Origin: Parvibaculaceae bacterium PLY_AMNH_Bact1
GTDB taxonomy: Bacteria; Pseudomonadota; Alphaproteobacteria; Parvibaculales; Parvibaculaceae
Length of the DNA: 64,000 nt
Assembly: GCA_032881465.1 (NCBI GenBank)
Contig: CP126168.1
Coordinates: forward strand, 3,039,501-3,103,500
Direction of reading: 5' to 3'
The translations under genes were made by a program, and so were the position numbers. Under the pieces are notes generated by a model that saw only the letters and a program-made list of their open reading frames with translations, did not search any database and was not told where the DNA came from. Below, piece after piece: positions 52,890 to 60,369 of the stretch (position 1 is the stretch's first letter; the number at the start of each line of letters is the position of its first letter).

Positions 52890-53164
52890 CAAGAGTCACC
52901 CCGAACGGCATACAGACGCCTGCCTGACTCGTCATATCTCTCTGGAAACAGTTGCTGAGGTGTGACACCGAGAACGTCTGCCAATTCCTTCTCAACAACG
53001 AAAGACGGCTGAAACAAAGCTTGCCTGACTGACGCAGCGGTTCGACCGATCCTCTCTCCTACGCTCTGATATGTGAGACCTTTCCGCTTCAGCTGGTAGA
53101 GCACCCAATAACCTCGGTCGCGCGGCTCTTTGGGAATGTCTATATTTATAGGCGATATGCTCAT
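52889..53164 (-). CDS. ner: Ner-like DNA-binding regulator
   Basis: A 91-aa protein (EPRDRGYWVLYQLKRKGLTY, QSVGERIGRTAASVRQALFQ, VVEKELADVLGVTPQQLFPE) of the Ner/Nlp family, with a central helix-turn-helix. In Mu, Ner down-regulates the early and repressor promoters. The first codons lie inside a large inverted repeat (53141-53191), and the early promoter -10 is only ~8 bp upstream of the ATG. No ribosome-binding site is visible, so the transcript may be leaderless. Confidence 0.87.
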   Translation of the reverse strand: MSISPINIDIPKEPRDRGYWVLYQLKRKGLTYQSVGERIGRTAASVRQALFQPSFVVEKELADVLGVTPQQLFPERYDESGRRLYAVRGDS

Positions 53165-53191
53165 TTAGTTAAGCATATGCCAATAAATATA
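53141..53191. promoter_or_regulatory. Large operator over the ner start and early promoter
   Basis: Arms TATATTTATAGGCG+ATATGCT (53141-53161) and AGCATATGCCAATAAATATA (53172-53191) are near-perfect inverted repeats with a 10-bp centre. They cover the -10 region and the first ner codons. This is the likely binding site of the repressor and/or Ner. Confidence 0.75.
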
Positions 53192-53199
53192 AGCGTCAA
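53172..53199 (-). promoter_or_regulatory. Candidate early promoter (Pe)
   Basis: On the minus strand TTGACG (53199-53194), a 16-bp spacer and TATGCT (53177-53172). Transcription would start close to 53165, practically at the ner ATG. The -10 overlaps the operator. Confidence 0.6.
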
Positions 53200-53342
53200 G
53201 CCTATTTTTTTGAGCGTTTTGCTTTTTTCTGATAAAGCGTTGAATTCACTTAGGGATTGTCGCTCCAAAAATTGGGTCAGATGTGCGACTAAGGGCAGTC
53301 GGGTTAGCCGGTGAAACAGCATCCGAACTGAAGGTCGGGCAC

Positions 53343-53993
53343 ATGGGGTCACTCAAAGACAGATTGCTAGACGTGCGCGAACATTTTGGTTTGTCGCAGC
53401 GCGAGATGGCGGCCTTTTTGGACATGTCACCTGGCACTTGGCACGGCTACGAACGCGATGAAGCATTGCCAAAATCAACAGCTTTGGAACAACTCGCCCA
53501 TGAAGGCATCGACACAAACTGGTTGCTGACTGGCGAAGGTCAGATGCTAAAAGCAACCAGTGAACAATCGGAGGAAGAAGATCTCGTCTACATCCCCCGA
53601 TACGACACTCTAGTTGCAGCAGGCTCAGGAGCTGTCCCAATTGAGCATCCCACCGCTACGCCGGTAGCTTTCTCACGCAAGTTCCTACGTGATGAGTTTG
53701 GAGTGAGCCCATCTGGACTCTTTCTGATTGAGGCACGAGGCGACAGCATGACCGGCCTCATCGACAACGGCGACGTTCTCCTTGTCGATACAAATGAGCC
53801 GAAGATGTCGGGCGACGGCATCTACGTTTTTTCCGTAGACGGCATGCTTCTTGTTAAACAGCTCCGTTCGCGCTTAAATGGTGATATTGAAGTTTTCGAC
53901 GGTGAGGGAAAGCTGCAACAGACACTTTCCCGCAAAGATCTAAAGAACGTCGAAGTTGTTGGGCGCGTCATTTGGAAGGCGGGTCGAGCTTAG
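53343..53993 (+). CDS. S24-family phage repressor (C-type)
   Basis: About 216 aa from the ATG at 53343. The N-terminal helix-turn-helix is FGLSQREMAAFLDMSPGTWH, GYERDEALPK. The C-terminal LexA/CI-like part shows FLIEARGDSMTGLIDNGDVL (catalytic serine in GDSM) and DGMLLVKQLRSR (lysine). It should keep lysogeny by blocking the early promoter and may self-cleave with RecA after DNA damage, which Mu's own repressor does not do. It is divergent from ner. Confidence 0.9.
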   Translation: MGSLKDRLLDVREHFGLSQREMAAFLDMSPGTWHGYERDEALPKSTALEQLAHEGIDTNWLLTGEGQMLKATSEQSEEEDLVYIPRYDTLVAAGSGAVPIEHPTATPVAFSRKFLRDEFGVSPSGLFLIEARGDSMTGLIDNGDVLLVDTNEPKMSGDGIYVFSVDGMLLVKQLRSRLNGDIEVFDGEGKLQQTLSRKDLKNVEVVGRVIWKAGRA

Positions 53994-54003
53994 GAGTATC
54001 GCT

Positions 54004-54318
54004 GTGAAATCGACACTGTTCCTGCTGCCGCTGATAGTCACTCTGACCGCCACCCCACTTGCCGCTGCTCAAAAAATCAACGGCCCAATCATCGGATGTT
54101 TGTCTGAGGAGAAACTGTCCCAAGTTCGCGACGCCATCGGCAGAGATGATCGCCGTCAGGCACAAGCAATTGTTGCGACCGGCCAATGCGCCACCCTCAA
54201 TGGGCAGGAATACTCTGTTGCTGATCGCGGACTGATCATCTCCGAAATCCTCGTCTACACAGGTGGTGGCTCAATCCCGATGTTCGTCAGCACCGAATCC
54301 ATCTCTGAAGCTAATTAG
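54004..54318 (+). CDS. Small exported hypothetical protein between repressor and phage end
   Basis: A 104-aa protein from a GTG with AGGAG upstream. The signal peptide KSTLFLLPLIVTLTATPLAA is followed by a ~80-residue mature part with two cysteines (IIGCLSEEKLSQVRDAIGRD, GQCATLNGQEYSVADRG). It probably goes to the periplasm. Together with the repressor it could be expressed in the lysogen, making it a conversion candidate. No family recognised. Confidence 0.65.
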   Translation: MKSTLFLLPLIVTLTATPLAAAQKINGPIIGCLSEEKLSQVRDAIGRDDRRQAQAIVATGQCATLNGQEYSVADRGLIISEILVYTGGGSIPMFVSTESISEAN

Positions 54319-54334
54319 GTGACGGTCGATCCTT

Positions 54335-54811
54335 ATGACAGATACAGGAAATGAGCCGGCCAAAGACATAACTGAGAGCGCAGATGAATCTGAATACGAG
54401 ATTCGTTTTTGGAAGGTACATCAGCAGACATTCGTTTTGGTCAATGGGGGTTTGCTCGCATTGAGTGTAGCGTTTCTCGCAGCTGGCTCCATTCAACTCA
54501 ATGCAGAGTTTGCATTCACCGTTTGTTCCCTTACTGCGGTGTTCAACTTCTTGAACATCACGGCTCAATCTGTAGCCGTGGACGACGGACGTGACGGTCG
54601 GACATTCTCGCCAACAATACACGGACTAACTTTCTATGAGGGACGTGTCTTAACCGATGTTGGGTCTTTACTTGCTGCTCTGTTCTTCGCAATCGGTTTA
54701 TGTCTCAACGTTTGGAATAGTTCAGTCGATGCTAGTCAATGCGCGTTGGCATCTACGAATGAGAATAGCATCTTGCCAGTTGGAAACGGGCAGCAGCCTC
54801 TCTCCAACTGA
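54335..54811 (+). CDS. Hypothetical membrane protein between repressor and phage end
   Basis: A 158-aa protein with hydrophobic segments FVLVNGGLLALSVAFLAAGS, FAFTVCSLTAVFNFLNIT and DVGSLLAALFFAIGLCLNVW. The first segment resembles that of the membrane gene at 20418 (QGTLVVVNAGIISLSLS versus QQTFVLVNGGLLALSVA), suggesting remote relation. It is co-directional with the repressor and likely expressed in lysogens. Function unknown. Confidence 0.6.
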   Translation: MTDTGNEPAKDITESADESEYEIRFWKVHQQTFVLVNGGLLALSVAFLAAGSIQLNAEFAFTVCSLTAVFNFLNITAQSVAVDDGRDGRTFSPTIHGLTFYEGRVLTDVGSLLAALFFAIGLCLNVWNSSVDASQCALASTNENSILPVGNGQQPLSN

Positions 54812-55135
54812 CAGACGTCCAGATGTGGCGCGCAGGTTCACAACAAAAACGCTAGTTTTCCAAGGGTTTGAGCGGCGCGCTGACACATAAGTTCGCGCCG
54901 CATGGTTTGGCAACCCGGCGCAGCTGCCTACAAGCTAACCATCTGTTTTCATTTGTGTTTCGCGTGAAACCATGTGGCGCACTGTGGGTCAATCCATGTG
55001 GCGCATCTGCAGCACCTTCTTCATTCCATGTGGCGCGGCAAATTTTAGGCTTCCCATTCTTTTCCCGCAGAATACCGCCAAATCCCGGTTAATCCCGCAT
55101 AGTTCCGCCTGGTTCAATCTATGTGGCACGGTACA
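54812..55135 (-). promoter_or_regulatory. Phage left end (attL side): four transposase-binding sites
   Basis: CCATGTGGCGC at 54970-54980, 54994-55004 and 55026-55036, and a variant CTATGTGGCAC at 55119-55129 at the terminus, all inverted relative to the right end. A ~83-bp space separates the terminal site from the inner group, as in Mu attL (L1, gap, L2-L3). GTTTCGCGTGAAAC nearby (54957-54970) is a further dyad. No gene seen. Confidence 0.78.
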
Positions 55136-55140
55136 GCAAT
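55136..55140 (+). repeat. 5-bp target-site duplication, copy 2 (GCAAT)
   Basis: Follows the terminal CA of the prophage and equals 17105-17109. Confidence 0.85.
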
Positions 55141-55248
55141 TTTCGAAAACGAGTATTCGCCAGTAATTGAAGGTTAAGCCACCCGTCAATTAAAAACTAA
55201 ACGTGCCGATTTGCCACACAACCCATCTATCGATGACGTTAGGGGAAG
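55136..55248 (+). repeat. Relic phage right-end sequence outside the prophage
   Basis: Matches 17153-17266 (prophage interior) in order and spacing with one indel and many substitutions: GCAATTTTC, CGAGTATTC, CCAGTAA, AAGGTTAA, AAAACTAAACG, TTTGCCACACA. It is the remaining inner part of an older related phage end. Confidence 0.8.
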
Positions 55249-55360
55249 CGAAGCTTCTTGTAGGTGACAATCGTGCGCGTCCCGCCACACACCTACGTCA
55301 TACATAATTGCGTTGAGCACCATCATTCCTACTTTGCCGGACCCATCGACAGAGAAGGAC

Positions 55361-55795
55361 ATGATCGCAATGGATGCCTTTCATGAAATGAACACGCAGA
55401 TCGCGCAGTTCCCACTATGGCTACAATGGTGGCTTACCTGGATGCAAACGCTGCTCATCGCTCTACCCTTCGCATTCATCAAAAGACGCGAAGCGCAGGT
55501 ACTGATCGCCGCTCAAGTTCTCAATTTTGCCCTCGGTTTTTACGTCTACACCGCTCAAGGGAACATGATCACCAAACTCTTTGGCCTGGGTCACATCTTC
55601 TGGGCTGTTGCATTTGCGTATTTTGTCTATCGGATTTTCAGCGGCAAGTCAGAGACCGAGGGTCGCCCCTATTTCCGCGCATGGCTTTACACAGCAACTG
55701 TCACGCTTGCCATCTCGCTTGTCTTCGACACTTACGATCTCATTCAGTATGTCAGCGGCACCCGCGAGCCAATGGTGGAATATTACGCACGGTGA
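55361..55795 (+). CDS. Hypothetical inner-membrane protein (host)
   Basis: About 144 aa with four hydrophobic segments (LTWMQTLLIALPFAFIK, VLIAAQVLNFALGFYVYTAQ, FGLGHIFWAVAFAYFVYRIF, TATVTLAISLVFDTYDLIQY). The start is uncertain: ATGs at 55361 and 55370 and a TTG at 55313 are in frame. It is the first host gene right of the prophage. No function known. Confidence 0.62.
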   Translation: MIAMDAFHEMNTQIAQFPLWLQWWLTWMQTLLIALPFAFIKRREAQVLIAAQVLNFALGFYVYTAQGNMITKLFGLGHIFWAVAFAYFVYRIFSGKSETEGRPYFRAWLYTATVTLAISLVFDTYDLIQYVSGTREPMVEYYAR

Positions 55796-55952
55796 GCGGC
55801 AGAGACGGGCCAATTTCACATGGTGCAGCCCCAGTGGCCCCTGTGGCCCCAGCGCCCCCAAGCATTGGCTCCACAACGGCTCCGCCAAATGGCCCCTCAT
55901 TGCGGACCGTTTCTCCTTATCTCTGACCTGCACACAAGGAGATTTGTCATTC

Positions 55953-56765
55953 ATGGAAACAGCCCACTCACAAAGCGCCGTCGGCGTCATGCTGAAAGAA
56001 TGGCGGGCAGCGAGAGGGTTGAGCCAGCTCGCCCTGGCCTGCGACGCAGACATTTCCCCGCGACACTTGAGCTTCGTGGAAACCGGACGCGCACAACCGA
56101 GCCGAGAGATGGTGCTGACCCTAGCCGACACGCTTGAAGTGCCCCTGCGCGAACAAAACGCGCTCCTCATTGCTGCGGGGTTTCCAGCGGCCTTCACAGA
56201 GGCTGACTATGACAGTCCAGAGATGAGCGAGATCAGAAATCTGGTCGACCTCATACTGAGCGCCAACGATCCTTTTTGTGCCGCTGCTATTGATCGCCAC
56301 TGGAACATTCTGAGCGCCAACCAAACCTATTGGGCAACGACCGGTGGCGATCCCGACCCAACACAGCCGAAACCGAACCTGCTCAAGCGCATGTTTGCAC
56401 CGGGCGGCTTTAGGGACCTCGTGACGAACTGGGATGATGTCGCCTATCCGATTGTCCAACGCCTCCATCGCGAAGCCATTGCGGAGCTCAGCCGGAATGA
56501 GACATCAACCAGAGATCTGTTAGACGAGCTGATGCGGACTTATGACCTCCCTGCCCAATGGAAGGTCATAGACATTGGGGCGCAACAGGCACCGCTCGTG
56601 CCAGTTACCCTCGAGGTAGGCGACAAGACCATACACCTAGTCACGACCATTACGACACTGGGCACAGCGCAGGATGTGACCCTGCAGGAGATCCGCATTG
56701 AGTCCTTCCTGCCCGCAGATCAGGAGAGCCGGGACAATTGGCTCGCCATCTTTGAAAACGCGTAG
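55953..56765 (+). CDS. XRE-family regulator with MmyB-like ligand domain
   Basis: About 270 aa from the ATG at 55953, with AAGGAGA upstream. The helix-turn-helix is VGVMLKEWRAARGLSQLALA, CDADISPRHLSFVETGRAQP. The rest is the MmyB-type binding domain (CAAAIDRHWNILSANQTYWA, TIHLVTTITTLGTAQDVTLQ, PADQESRDNWLAIF). Such regulators often control an adjacent gene; the membrane protein at 56859 is a candidate. Confidence 0.85.
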   Translation: METAHSQSAVGVMLKEWRAARGLSQLALACDADISPRHLSFVETGRAQPSREMVLTLADTLEVPLREQNALLIAAGFPAAFTEADYDSPEMSEIRNLVDLILSANDPFCAAAIDRHWNILSANQTYWATTGGDPDPTQPKPNLLKRMFAPGGFRDLVTNWDDVAYPIVQRLHREAIAELSRNETSTRDLLDELMRTYDLPAQWKVIDIGAQQAPLVPVTLEVGDKTIHLVTTITTLGTAQDVTLQEIRIESFLPADQESRDNWLAIFENA

Positions 56766-56858
56766 CGGCAGAAGGCGGTCACTTACGTCAGAGGGAATTG
56801 GACGTCACCCTCATCCATGTCACCGTTCGACAGCAAACCGAACAGTAAGGAGAGGCAA

Positions 56859-57293
56859 ATGTTCCTGACAGACGCATGGAAAAGTGACACGCCATTCAAC
56901 CCTGAAAGCAGATTGCTGCGCCGGTTCCTTTTGGGAAACGCGGCCTTCTCAACACTTACCGGAACGATCTGTCTTGTGGATGCAGCGCCGCTCACCCAAG
57001 CATTTGGCATTCCCGATCCCACTCTTTTGCCGGGCCTAGGTGTTCAACTTCTCCTCTTCGCTGCGGCAATTATCTGGATTGCCACACGGCAGGAAATCTC
57101 AACCCGCCTTGCCTGGGGCATCATCGCCCTCGACATTGGATGGGTCGCAGGCTCTATCGCACTCCTGCCATTCGTCACAGGCATGCTGACCTCAGCTGGC
57201 ATCACGGCAATGGTCCTGGTCGCTTTCGGCGTCGCGACCTTTGCCAGCGGTCAGATCGCAGGCGTAAAGCGCTTAAGCCAGCAGACAGCGTGA
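56859..57293 (+). CDS. Hypothetical small membrane protein
   Basis: About 144 aa from the ATG at 56859, with AAGGAG upstream. Four hydrophobic segments (FLLGNAAFSTLTGTICLVDA, LLPGLGVQLLLFAAAIIWIA, LAWGIIALDIGWVAGSIALL, SAGITAMVLVAFGVATFASG). It lies about 93 bp after the XRE gene, perhaps in an operon. Function unknown. Confidence 0.7.
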   Translation: MFLTDAWKSDTPFNPESRLLRRFLLGNAAFSTLTGTICLVDAAPLTQAFGIPDPTLLPGLGVQLLLFAAAIIWIATRQEISTRLAWGIIALDIGWVAGSIALLPFVTGMLTSAGITAMVLVAFGVATFASGQIAGVKRLSQQTA

Positions 57294-57583
57294 CCGGCAT
57301 CAATTTCCACAGTCTTTTCATAGGCAATAAGAAATAGAAATTTGATAGTACAAAAATAATAGAGACCGAATAAGCTGAGGCTCCAGCGAACATATAGCCG
57401 AACTCGTAGCCTCTCAAACTGGGCAATGGCTTACACCCAGCTGGACAACGATGGTCGTCGCCAATCCGGCGGATCGATGGACCCTTCAAACGCGAGAGAG
57501 TTGGCGGCCATGCTGAGGCAGAATGCTACACCCATGCGCCTCATAATTGCTGAATTTCTTTCTGCTGCTTTTTCAAAGAACGC
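57294..57583. other. Intergenic gap
   Basis: About 290 bp between convergent genes (membrane protein and pirin). AT-rich start with no clear hairpin terminator, and no gene recognised. Confidence 0.35.
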
Positions 57584-58498
57584 TTAGTCGGGCAACGGGA
57601 TAAACTCATCGTCACCTGGCACGTTCGCAAAGCGGCCTTTCCGCCAATCTTCCTTTGCCTGTTCAATGCGCTCTTGTCGACTGGCTACAAAATTCCAATA
57701 GAGATGCCGTTTCCCGTCAATCGGCGCGCCGCCGATCACAACATAATGCGCACCACCGGGCGCTGATACATCAACGGACTGACCGGGCTTCAGAACCATC
57801 ATGGTTCCAGCCTCAAACCTCGCGCCTTCTATCTCCACCGCGTCGCGAACAGGATATACGGCGCGCTCTTCATGATCAGGTGGGATGGTGAGCACAGACC
57901 CCGCTGCTGCCTCAACATCTGCATAGAGGGTCTCACTATGAACAGTAACAGGTGATGTCATACCCCACGCCTTGCCTGCAACCAGTGAGAGCTTGATGCC
58001 TTCTTTTTCGAAGGTCGGAATGTCAGCCGCTGCCACATGCTGGAAACTGGGGTCAGTTTCTTCAAGGTCTTGCGGCAAAGCCATCCACACTTGCAGCCCA
58101 AAGAGCGGACGCTCCCTACCAAGCAGATCTTCCGGCGTGCGTTCTGAATGGACAATGCCCGAGCCCGCTGTCATCCAATTCACTTCACCCGGGCGGATCG
58201 CTTGCACATAGCCCAGACTGTCGCGATGCATGATCTCACCCTCAAAGAGCCAGGTCAGCGTGGAAAGCCCAATATGCGGGTGCGGCCGAACACTGATCCC
58301 CTCACCAACAGGAAAAACCGCAGGGCCCATCTGATCGAAAAAGACAAACGGCCCAACACTGCGCCTCTCAACCGCTGGCAGCACGCGGCGCACGTCAAAT
58401 CCGCCGAGATCCTTGGTCTTCGGCGTAATCACAACATCAACAGCATCACATCCCTCAACCTTTGTGCAGGTTGGAATCTCGCTTCTTTGAAAAGTCAT
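57584..58498 (-). CDS. Pirin family protein
   Basis: A 304-aa bicupin. RVLPAVERRSVGPFVFFDQM, RPHPHIGLSTLTWLFEGEIM, HRDSLGYVQAIRPGEVNWMT, AGSGIVHSERTP contains the metal-binding histidines and glutamate of pirin. Pirins bind iron; some bacterial ones have quercetinase activity, others bind enzymes. It forms a two-gene cluster with the pirin at 58572. Confidence 0.9.
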   Translation of the reverse strand: MTFQRSEIPTCTKVEGCDAVDVVITPKTKDLGGFDVRRVLPAVERRSVGPFVFFDQMGPAVFPVGEGISVRPHPHIGLSTLTWLFEGEIMHRDSLGYVQAIRPGEVNWMTAGSGIVHSERTPEDLLGRERPLFGLQVWMALPQDLEETDPSFQHVAAADIPTFEKEGIKLSLVAGKAWGMTSPVTVHSETLYADVEAAAGSVLTIPPDHEERAVYPVRDAVEIEGARFEAGTMMVLKPGQSVDVSAPGGAHYVVIGGAPIDGKRHLYWNFVASRQERIEQAKEDWRKGRFANVPGDDEFIPLPD

Positions 58499-58571
58499 CT
58501 GGTATTCTCCTCTGGGCGGGGTCGATGAACAAGCTAGGTGTCAGGCCCTGAAATCAAGGCCTGACAATTGA

Positions 58572-59276
58572 TTAGGCGACCATGTCGAACAGGAGCAGGT
58601 GAGCATCTTCGACGATATCCAATGACAGCGCATCCTCATTGGCCAACGCCAAACCATCACCAGCAGAAAGGGTTTCACCTGCGACGGTCAGCGTCCCTTC
58701 TGCGACTTGCAGCCAAAGCAGACGCCCGGGTTCAGCCGTGTGAATAAAATCTTCGCCAGCGAGGAAACGTCCCGCATAGAGATCGGTATCCTGGCCGATC
58801 TTTAACGAGCCTTCGCGTCCGGTTGCGCTGGCCACAAGCTTGAGCCCGCTTGGGCCTTCTCCGACACCAAAGAAACGCTTCTGGTCATAAGAAGGCGTTG
58901 TGCCCTCTTCCTCGGGCATCACCCATATCTGAAGAAAATGCACCAGGTCTTCCGCAGACGCATTGTACTCACTATGTCGAATGCCACGACCCGCCGACAT
59001 CACCTGGACTTCACCTGCCTCAATCACCGACCCGGTGCCCAGCGAGTCTTTGTGTTCCAGCCGCCCCTTCAGAACATAGGTGATGATTTCCATATTCTGA
59101 TGGCCATGGGTATCGAAGCCAGCACCAGGCCGGACCTGATCCTCATTAATCACCCGCAAGGGACCGAAGCCCATATGGTCAGGGTCATAATAATGACCGA
59201 AGGAGAATGTGTGTTGGGAGGCAAGCCATCCAAGATTGGCCTGCCCGCGATCCGCTGCTTTTCTGATTTTCATCAT
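58572..59276 (-). CDS. Pirin family protein (YhaK-like)
   Basis: A 234-aa protein. GWLASQHTFSFGHYYDPDHM, GAGFDTHGHQNMEIITYVLK, GRLEHKDSLGTGSVIEAGEV and GRGIRHSEYNAS are the pirin/YhaK signature with metal ligands. It is divergent from the LysR gene at 59388 and upstream of the second pirin, so both are probably under LysR control. Confidence 0.9.
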   Translation of the reverse strand: MMKIRKAADRGQANLGWLASQHTFSFGHYYDPDHMGFGPLRVINEDQVRPGAGFDTHGHQNMEIITYVLKGRLEHKDSLGTGSVIEAGEVQVMSAGRGIRHSEYNASAEDLVHFLQIWVMPEEEGTTPSYDQKRFFGVGEGPSGLKLVASATGREGSLKIGQDTDLYAGRFLAGEDFIHTAEPGRLLWLQVAEGTLTVAGETLSAGDGLALANEDALSLDIVEDAHLLLFDMVA

Positions 59277-59387
59277 CGGACCTCTCCTTTGCTTGTTTCC
59301 TACAAAGGCAGATAGTTGTCCTGATTTATTTTACTATCGTTCAAAATATCCACATAATGTCTCCAATAAGGATACAATCGAGACCTC

Positions 59388-60299
59388 ATGGATAAGTTTG
59401 CGGCAATTTCAGCGTTTACGGCGGTTGTGGAACAGAGTGGCTTTGCCGCGGCAGCCCGCAAGCTCGGTGCATCCCGGTCTCAGGTGAATAAGGCCGTGAT
59501 CAACCTGGAAGATGATTTGGGCGTCCAGCTCCTCCAGCGTACGACCCGCCGGGTATCCCCAACACCAAGTGGCGAAGCTTTTTACGAAAAATGCAGGGCT
59601 GTTTTGGACGACCTGGCAGAAGCAGAACGCAGCCTTAAGGATACAAGCGGCAAGCCTGCCGGCGCGCTCAGGATCAATGCACCACTGTCGTTTGGCATGG
59701 CGCACGTCGGACCAGCACTTATTGATTTCATGAAACGCCACCCGGACATCACAACTGAGTTGGAGCTCAATGATCGTTTTATCGACCCGGTAAGTGAAGG
59801 CTATGATATCACAGTTCGCATTGGCACACCGACGCCCGTTCCGTCTCTGATTGACCATGAAATCGTTGAGATGAAGCGGGTATTATGTGCCGCGCCCTCA
59901 TTCGTAGAGGAACATGGCGCACCACAAGAGCCTAGCGACCTTACACGCCTGCCCTGCCTGCACTATGGGAACCTGACCCCGGGCAATTCCTGGGCATTGA
60001 GCAATGGCGAGACAGAAGAGACGGTCCGCACAAAAGGGCCTCTCTGTTCCAACAATGGAGAGGTCCTACGGGACGGAGCTGTTGCCGGCCTGGGCATCGG
60101 ACTACTCCCAACATTCATCGTTAGCAAAGACCTTCAAGCAGGTAGGCTTGTGACAATACTGCCCGGCTGGACAGCACCTCCTCTCCAGCTCTGTCTGCTC
60201 TATCCACCCAACAGGCACCTGGCCACCCGCGTGCGGCTCTTAGTGGAATTTATCTATGAGCGCTTTGGCGGCGAGCCCTACTGGGATCAGGTGAAATAG
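59388..60299 (+). CDS. LysR-family transcriptional regulator
   Basis: A 303-aa protein with the usual N-terminal helix-turn-helix (FAAISAFTAVVEQSGFAAAA, RKLGASRSQVNKAVINLEDD, LGVQLLQRTTRRVSPTPSGE) and a substrate-binding domain (GALRINAPLSFGMAHVGPAL). The divergent arrangement with the pirin genes (112-bp shared gap) is typical of LysR control. Confidence 0.92.
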   Translation: MDKFAAISAFTAVVEQSGFAAAARKLGASRSQVNKAVINLEDDLGVQLLQRTTRRVSPTPSGEAFYEKCRAVLDDLAEAERSLKDTSGKPAGALRINAPLSFGMAHVGPALIDFMKRHPDITTELELNDRFIDPVSEGYDITVRIGTPTPVPSLIDHEIVEMKRVLCAAPSFVEEHGAPQEPSDLTRLPCLHYGNLTPGNSWALSNGETEETVRTKGPLCSNNGEVLRDGAVAGLGIGLLPTFIVSKDLQAGRLVTILPGWTAPPLQLCLLYPPNRHLATRVRLLVEFIYERFGGEPYWDQVK

Positions 60300-60369
60300 A
60301 CCGCATACAGAGTTCCAATCTGACCCCTGAGTGATATGATTTGCAGACCAGGATGGGGGACCAACAACA

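Larger units (their letters stand above)
17110..55135 (-). mobile_element. Complete-looking Mu-like transposable siphovirus prophage, 38.0 kb
   Basis: The element starts TGTAGCGCGCCACATGG and ends CTATGTGGCACGGTACA. Reversed, the right end reads TGTACCGTGCCACATAG, matching the left at 14 of 17 positions. It is flanked by the duplication GCAAT. Inside are all modules of a transposable phage in the usual order, read leftwards from the repressor end at 55 kb: repressor, ner, MuA, MuB, early genes, Mor-like activator, lysis, Mu-type head, siphovirus tail, accessory region. Apart from accessory genes no module looks broken, so it may be inducible. The mixture of a Mu-type head with a long flexible-tail gene set resembles phages such as B3 and D3112. 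Confidence 0.93.

Noticed and set aside
17153-55248. The ~114-bp direct repeats as attachment-site cores of an integrase-type element
   Set aside because: The copies are much diverged, no integrase gene is present, and the TG/CA termini plus 5-bp duplication explain the junctions.
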